The notes below the pieces were generated by a model. It had not been told where the DNA came from and ran no database searches. It worked only from the letters and a program-made list of their open reading frames with translations. A stretch of 64,000 nt of DNA from an uncultured Faecalicatena sp. (lineage in GTDB: Bacteria > Bacillota > Clostridia > Lachnospirales > Lachnospiraceae). A program made the translations under genes and the position numbers. The stretch covers positions 153,300 through 217,299 of the forward strand of contig CAOKHZ010000002.1 in assembly GCA_948468385.1 (NCBI GenBank). The letters run 5' to 3'. The first letter of the stretch is position 1. Each line of letters opens with the position of its first letter. This document shows positions 59,365 through 64,000 of this stretch, piece after piece.

Positions 59365-59498
59365 GTATTTGAATGTACATTTGTATGCGGCCAAGGTAAG
59401 ATAAGGGCATAGTAAAAATGTATATGTTCCGTGCGCGAGAAACGGAAGGGGTGGCTCGTTCCTGATATCTCGGCAGGGGAGAAATGGAGGACGAATCA

Positions 59499-61409
59499 AT
59501 GAACGTATTTTGCAACCCGGTTAATTTTAGCTACAAGTATCAGTTTAACAAGCAGGAGGATGGCAGTATTTTGGCTTCGCGGGAATCGGCCGACCCATCG
59601 ATGATTTTGTTCAAGGGGAAATATTATATTTTCCCATCGATGACGGCGGGATTTCTTTATAGCGACGATTTGGCGCATTGGGACTTCCATCCGACGAGCC
59701 ATTTGCCGATTTATGATTATGCGCCGGACGTGAGGGTGGCGGGAAATTATTTGTATTTTTGTGCTTCCAGTCATGAGCACGGGGTGCATTACCGCACCAC
59801 GGATCCGTTTGGTGACGAATATGAACAGATAGACGGGGCGTTTCCGTTCTGGGATCCGAACCTTTTGGTTGATGATGACGGGCGATTTTACTTTTACTGG
59901 GGGTCTTCCGTGACGGAGCCGCTTTACGGCGTGGAGCTTGATTCGCGGACGATGCAGCCGATTGGGGAAAGGAAGGAACTTTGTGCCATTGATACGGAAG
60001 TAAAGGGCTTTGAGCGCAATGGCGAGAATCATGTGCCGAGCCGCACGCCGGAGCAAATCGAGATGATTCTGGCGGGAATGGAAAAGTCGGGCGTTCCCGA
60101 GTCGGTCAGAGAAGCGGCGCGTGGATATATCATGGAACTTTCCTATATGGAGGGAGTCTGGGTCAACAAGCACGGCGGGAAATATTATCTGCAGTATGGT
60201 ACGCCGTCCTCGGGTCACAATATATACGGGGACGGAGTTTATGTGAGCGACCAGCCGCTGGGGCCGTTTACATTGGCGCGGAATAACCCTTATTCATACA
60301 AACCGGGTGGATTTTTGCCGGGCGCGGGACATGGTTCTACGATGGAGGATAAAGACGGCGACGTATGGCACATTTCCACGATGCGCATTTGTAAGAACCA
60401 TAATTTCGAGCGGCGCATTGGGTTGTGGCCGGCCGGGTTTGACGCGGACGGGGAGCTGTTTTGTAACCAGAGGTATGGCGACTGGCCGATGGACGTGGAG
60501 AAATTAAAGGAAAATCCGTGGGCCGACCCACAGTGGATGTTGCTTTCTTATAAGGCGAAGGCAAGCGCGTCATCGGTGGCCGATTCGCAGAGCGTGATGG
60601 ATCAGGAAGCGATGATGCTGGGGAAAAGTGCTTCGATTGTCACGACGTACACGGCGGACAACGCGGTCGATGAAAACGTCCAGACATGGTGGAAGGCAGC
60701 CACGGCAGAGGGCGGACAGTGGATCGCGCTTGACTTGGGAAAGGTGATGGACGTGCATGCCGTTCAGGTGAATTTTGCCGATGACGGGTTGAGACCCGAA
60801 TTGCCGGAAGGGTTTTCGCTGACGGGAGCATTGATGCAGGAGCGTTGGATTGACCCAGTGGCGCAAAGGACGAGGTGGCTCTTGGAAGGTTCCGTGGATG
60901 GAAATGATTGGTTTGTAATAGAGGACAAGCGCGAGGCGGATACGGATTTACCACATGACCTGGTCGTGATGGAAGAAGGGCGTGAACTTCGACATGTCCG
61001 CCTGACCGTCACGGAGTTGCCTTATGGGCAGGCGGCCTGCGTTTCCGGCCTGCGCGTGTTCGGCCTTGGCGACGTGGCGCTTCCGAATCAGGTAAAAAAC
61101 GTGCGGGCGACCTTGCGTACGCCGCTTGATTTGGATGTCGCATGGGAGGATGGCGGATGTGCTTCGAAGTTGCCGGAGGAGGCAACCAAGATGAATGAAG
61201 AGCCGTCGGCGGGTGACTTGAAAGCGGCGGGGGCAACGGGCTATGTCGTGCAATGGGGCTTCTCGCCGGAGAAATTGTATCATAGCTACATGGTGTTCGA
61301 GCCGAAAGCATCGATTGGCGGTCTTGTGAAAGGACAAGACGTGTACTTGAGAGTGGACGCGTTTAACGAAAGCGGAATTACGGAAGGGGAGGTTATGCGG
61401 GTTCGGTAA
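59499..61409 (+). CDS. GH43-like glycosidase with CBM32-like and Fn3-like domains
   Basis: ATG 59499 (MNVFCNPVNFSYKYQFNKQE) follows GGAGG by 8 bases; an ATG at 59484 has AGGGGAG too close. The protein has 636 residues. The GH43 propeller has SADPSMILFKGKYYIFPSM, WDPNLLVDDDGRFYFYWG and YMEGVWVNKHGGKYYL, giving Asp, Asp and Glu in the family's order. It is followed by an F5/8C-type domain (NAVDENVQTWWKAATAEGGQ, then WIALDLGKV) and a C-terminal Fn3-like segment (KNVRATL). It is cytoplasmic. Predicted to remove arabinose or xylose side chains. It faces the AraC gene. Confidence 0.9.
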   Translation: MNVFCNPVNFSYKYQFNKQEDGSILASRESADPSMILFKGKYYIFPSMTAGFLYSDDLAHWDFHPTSHLPIYDYAPDVRVAGNYLYFCASSHEHGVHYRTTDPFGDEYEQIDGAFPFWDPNLLVDDDGRFYFYWGSSVTEPLYGVELDSRTMQPIGERKELCAIDTEVKGFERNGENHVPSRTPEQIEMILAGMEKSGVPESVREAARGYIMELSYMEGVWVNKHGGKYYLQYGTPSSGHNIYGDGVYVSDQPLGPFTLARNNPYSYKPGGFLPGAGHGSTMEDKDGDVWHISTMRICKNHNFERRIGLWPAGFDADGELFCNQRYGDWPMDVEKLKENPWADPQWMLLSYKAKASASSVADSQSVMDQEAMMLGKSASIVTTYTADNAVDENVQTWWKAATAEGGQWIALDLGKVMDVHAVQVNFADDGLRPELPEGFSLTGALMQERWIDPVAQRTRWLLEGSVDGNDWFVIEDKREADTDLPHDLVVMEEGRELRHVRLTVTELPYGQAACVSGLRVFGLGDVALPNQVKNVRATLRTPLDLDVAWEDGGCASKLPEEATKMNEEPSAGDLKAAGATGYVVQWGFSPEKLYHSYMVFEPKASIGGLVKGQDVYLRVDAFNESGITEGEVMRVR

Positions 61410-61440
61410 CGCGTGGCAGGAAAAAAGAAGTAACGGGTAA

Positions 61441-61484
61441 AAGCTGACAAAGAATCTTGACATTTGATTTTTGTCAGCTTTTTT
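61441..61484 (+). terminator. Rho-independent terminator after GH43
   Basis: AAGCTGACAA (61441-61450) pairs with TTGTCAGCTT (61471-61480), followed by TTTTTT. It closes the GH43 transcript. Confidence 0.88.
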
Positions 61485-61542
61485 GCATGATTTGTCCAGT
61501 GAACAAGGGTGAAGAGGTCATAAGTTTGTTGATTTTCACGGC

Positions 61543-61591
61543 TTGACAAAAGTCCGAAATCGGAATAAAATATAGATAGTCCGATTTCGGA
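61543..61591 (+). promoter_or_regulatory. MarR-MATE promoter with paired operators
   Basis: TTGACA, a 17-base spacer and TAAAAT. TCCGAAATCGGA (61553-61564) fills the spacer and its exact complement TCCGATTTCGGA (61580-61591) lies just past the -10. Two matching sites overlapping and flanking the promoter make repression by the MarR gene downstream very likely. Confidence 0.82.
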
Positions 61592-61627
61592 TTTTTGCGC
61601 TTGTGAGTTGTGGAGGTGGTAATAACG

Positions 61628-62104
61628 ATGGAACAGAATGGGATGGAGCGAAAGCTTTCAGAATATAACGATATTTGGAAGGAAAATGAGGAAATTTACC
61701 GGGTGGCGGCAAAGCGGCTTGGCTTGCCGGAAGGGGCGTTTTGGATTTTGTATGCGTTGCGCGAGGCGGGGCGGGAGATGACCCAGAGCGAGGTCTGCCA
61801 AGCCATGTATGAGCCGAAGCAGACGGTCAATTCCGCATTGAAGAAGCTGGAACGTGATGGCATTATTGAACTGTTGGAAATGAAGGATAAGCGCAGCAAG
61901 CGGTGCCATTTGACGGAAAAAGGAAAGTATCTTGCAGAGGGGACGGTGGACAAAGTGATTGCTGCCGAGAGAAGGGCGTTAGCGGACATGGAGGAAGAGG
62001 AGATGGCGGTCTTTTTCAAATTGTTCCACAAGTTTACGGGATTATTACGTGAAAATGTGAATGCCGAATTAGATTGCCGCGGGAGCATTGTGATAGAAAG
62101 GTAG
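61628..62104 (+). CDS. MarR-family regulator of MATE exporter
   Basis: ATG 61628 (MEQNGMERKLSEYNDIWKEN) follows GGAGGTGG; 158 residues. The winged helix-turn-helix reads FWILYALREAGREMTQSEVC, then YEPKQTVNSALKKLERDGII as recognition helix, and DKRSKRCHLTEKGKY as wing. It is 10 bases before the MATE gene and downstream of two operator copies, so it is the obvious autorepressor of this drug-export operon. Confidence 0.92.
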   Translation: MEQNGMERKLSEYNDIWKENEEIYRVAAKRLGLPEGAFWILYALREAGREMTQSEVCQAMYEPKQTVNSALKKLERDGIIELLEMKDKRSKRCHLTEKGKYLAEGTVDKVIAAERRALADMEEEEMAVFFKLFHKFTGLLRENVNAELDCRGSIVIER

Positions 62105-62114
62105 GAAGTTTTAA

Positions 62115-63446
62115 ATGGCTATACAGTTATCAGATCATTTTACGTATAAGAAAATATTACGGTTTTGTTTGCCGTCCATCATCATGATGATATTTACTTC
62201 GATTTATGGGGTGGTGGACGGATTGTTCGTTTCAAATTTTGTCGGCAAGGTTCCGTTTGCCGCCATCAACCTGATCATGCCGTTCATCATGATAATCGGC
62301 GGCATCGGCTTCATGATAGGCACGGGCGGCAGCGCCTGGGTGGCAAAGACGTTGGGCGAGGGAAACCGGGATGGGGCGAACCGCTATTTCACGATGATGG
62401 TAAAGTTTACCGTACTTTGTGGCGCGGGTTTTTCTTTATTGGGAATTGTTTTTTTGCGTCCGATTTGCCGCTTGCTCGGGGCTACGGACGCCATGTTGGA
62501 GGATTGTGTCGTTTACGGCACGATTTCGCTGGCGTTCAACACGGCCTTCATGATGCAAAGCTTGTTTCACACGTTTTTCACGACGGCGGAGAAACCTAAA
62601 CTTGGGTTGGCGGCGACGGTGGCGGCGGGTGTTACCAACATGGCTTTGGACGCGTTATTCATCGTGGTTTTCAAATGGGGTGTCGCGGGAGCGGCGTTGG
62701 CCACCGGGCTTAGTGAGTGCATCGGGGGACTTTTGCCTTTGTTTTATTTTCTGCGTCCGAACGGAAGCCTTTTGCGTCTTACGAAAGCCAAGCTGGAGGG
62801 CAAAATATTATGGAAAGCCTGCACGAATGGTTCATCGGAGTTGATGACGAACATTTCCGGGTCGCTCGTGAGCATGCTTTATAATTTTCAGCTTTTGCGT
62901 TTTGCAGGGGAAAACGGAGTGGCGGCTTACGGTGTCTTGATGTATATCCAGTTTGTGTTTATCGCGGTTTATATAGGCTATACGATTGGAACGGCCCCGG
63001 TCGTGGGATACCATTATGGGGCGGGAAACCACGGCGAGTTAAAAAGCCTGCTTTCGAAAAGCATTTTACTGATGGGCGCGACGGGTGTGGTGATGATGTT
63101 GCTCGCGCGGATTTTGGCCGCACCGTTGGCAAATGTTTTTGTTGGATATGACGCGGAACTTTTCGAGATGACGAGATATGCGTTTCAGATATTCTCTTTC
63201 GCGTTCGTTTTGTCGGGCGTCAATATTTTTACGTCTTCGTTCTTTACGGCGTTGAACAACGGAGGCGTGTCGGCTGCAATCTCGTTTTTGCGAACGCTCG
63301 TGTTTCAGATGCTTTCCGTCCTGGTACTGCCGATGATTTTGGGGCTTGACGGAATCTGGTGGGCCATCACGGTGGCGGAAGTGTTCGCGTTTTTGATATC
63401 GCTGACGTTCTTGTTTGTAAAGCGGAAGAAGTATCATTATATGTAG
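62115..63446 (+). CDS. MATE-family multidrug efflux transporter
   Basis: This protein has 443 residues and 12 hydrophobic segments; ATG 62115 follows AGGTAGGAAG. Family features: YGVVDGLFVSNFVGKVPFAA in the first helices, GTGGSAWVAKTLGEG (MATE motif of Gly-rich loop), and the mirrored second half with GTAPVVGYHYGAGNHGELKS. It exports cationic compounds using a Na+ or H+ gradient. The MarR regulator upstream is part of the same operon. Confidence 0.93.
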   Translation: MAIQLSDHFTYKKILRFCLPSIIMMIFTSIYGVVDGLFVSNFVGKVPFAAINLIMPFIMIIGGIGFMIGTGGSAWVAKTLGEGNRDGANRYFTMMVKFTVLCGAGFSLLGIVFLRPICRLLGATDAMLEDCVVYGTISLAFNTAFMMQSLFHTFFTTAEKPKLGLAATVAAGVTNMALDALFIVVFKWGVAGAALATGLSECIGGLLPLFYFLRPNGSLLRLTKAKLEGKILWKACTNGSSELMTNISGSLVSMLYNFQLLRFAGENGVAAYGVLMYIQFVFIAVYIGYTIGTAPVVGYHYGAGNHGELKSLLSKSILLMGATGVVMMLLARILAAPLANVFVGYDAELFEMTRYAFQIFSFAFVLSGVNIFTSSFFTALNNGGVSAAISFLRTLVFQMLSVLVLPMILGLDGIWWAITVAEVFAFLISLTFLFVKRKKYHYM

Positions 63447-63520
63447 AAAACGTTGGCTTTGTTCAGGGAACTGCGTTCCGGCGTGCGCGTTTGTACATTG
63501 AAGTGGTAATGCAGTGGTGA

Positions 63521-63562
63521 CATCGGTATACGGATGGCAACATAGTTATTTGTATACCGATG
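63521..63562. repeat. CGGTRTAC palindromic repeat, copy 2
   Basis: CATCGGTATAC (63521-63531) pairs with GTATACCGATG (63552-63562); the loop begins GGATGGCAACA. On the opposite strand this matches the copy at 40914-40946. The spacer 63447-63520 holds nothing else. Confidence 0.7.
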
Positions 63563-63621
63563 CCAATTCACTCTTTTGTTAAAAGCGGATAAATATTCTT
63601 AAAATGTCTTGTGTCACGGAA

Positions 63622-64000
63622 TCATGCATAACTTGCCATCAAATGTCCTATTTGTTCGCCGTGCGTAGTAAGTTCGGCACGGTGGGAACAAAGAATCTTG
63701 TCGTGCGCCTCTAACTTTTCTTGTAGTTTATAGTAGAGGCTGAAAAGATTATTCATGTGTTCAGAATCCATCCGCGTCACTTGGTAAAAAGGGTAGATGG
63801 CATCCATCTTTCGCTCCAGTTTCTCAATCTTCTTGAGGTTGGCGTTGCTGTATCGTTCCATCTCGTCTAACATAAGCTTTTCGCTCTCGTGGACGGTTTT
63901 TGCGACGTGGCTCTTCATGCGCTCCTCGCTGGCGCAGATGGAGTCTGCGACGTGGCTCTTCATGCGCTCCTCGCTGGCGCAGATGGAGTCTGCGACGTGG
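63622..64000 (-). CDS. Coiled-coil protein with 15-residue repeats (5' partial)
   Basis: The minus-strand frame is open to the right edge, so the start is outside the window. The visible part begins with at least two identical 15-residue units (HVADSICASEERMKS) and a diverged third (HVAKTVHESEKLMLD), followed by a long helix (MERYSNANLKKIEKLERKMD) and ends with EQIGHLMASYA. All of it should be coiled coil, with no membrane segment in view. The family is not recognised. Confidence 0.7.
   Translation of the reverse strand, partial: HVADSICASEERMKSHVADSICASEERMKSHVAKTVHESEKLMLDEMERYSNANLKKIEKLERKMDAIYPFYQVTRMDSEHMNNLFSLYYKLQEKLEAHDKILCSHRAELTTHGEQIGHLMASYA
63911..64000 (-). repeat. 45-bp tandem repeat at window edge
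   Basis: Two identical 45-base units at 63911-63955 and 63956-64000, with a diverged unit just to the left and probably more outside the window. They are in frame with the coiled-coil gene. Confidence 0.93.

Overview
The window looks like the chromosome of an anaerobic, fibre-degrading Clostridia member, most likely Lachnospiraceae. This is inferred from gene content: a trimeric bifurcating [FeFe]-hydrogenase with a separate sensory hydrogenase, AAA-ATPase/PD-(D/E)XK genes of a type common in that family, KtrAB, ZnuABC/Zur, GH2/GH43/GH78 enzymes and AraC, LytTR and MarR regulators. Genes carry strong AGGAGG-type ribosome sites and sigma-A promoters. I saw no rRNA, tRNA, CRISPR array, transposase or phage gene.

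Layout. 1-4574: a membrane/coiled-coil protein cut by the window edge, overlapped by a soluble hybrid histidine kinase, then an HD-GYP-like protein. 4591-5154: remnants of a sugar symporter and probably a GH3 enzyme. 5252-7613: a small protein, DUF2804, NADAR and a 70-residue protein related to tails of glycosidases in this window. 7682-11078: Zur box, zur, znuA, znuC, znuB. 11231-15266: a folded element, CDP-alcohol phosphatidyltransferase, a DUF6323/DUF6179-like pair, two decayed AAA-ATPase copies, and mntP behind a Mn2+ riboswitch. 15362-24026: a tetrapyrrole operon (hemC, cobA-hemD, precorrin-2 dehydrogenase) with a complete Dpp-type ABC importer in its middle. 24110-28297: hydCBA. 28307-30232: a palindrome and the intact AAA-ATPase. 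30310-32043: anti-sigma factor, ECF sigma factor and its probable self-promoter. 32331-34877: UvrD-type helicase. 34882-38409: toxin remnant, MarR, two ArsA/Get3-like ATPases with a small helical protein between them. 38553-40865: GH2. 41119-46206: ktrB, ktrA, sensory hydrogenase, PP2C phosphatase. 46241-49061: small proteins and decayed genes. 49062-52334: MerR, then an AgrA/AgrC-like pair. 52483-61484: carbohydrate region with GH43, GH78, AraC and a second GH43 beside a broken AraC gene. 61543-63446: MarR-MATE operon. 63622-64000: edge of a repeat-rich coiled-coil gene.

Several themes link these parts. Metal and redox homeostasis is prominent (Zur/Znu, MntP riboswitch, tetrapyrroles, hydrogenases). 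Short palindromic repeats recur between genes. In-frame tandem repeats expand loops of conserved exported proteins. A related C-terminal helical tail appears on GH2 and GH78 and as stand-alone small proteins. The best candidate for an undescribed system is the MarR, ArsA-like 1, small protein, ArsA-like 2 cluster at 35096-38409.
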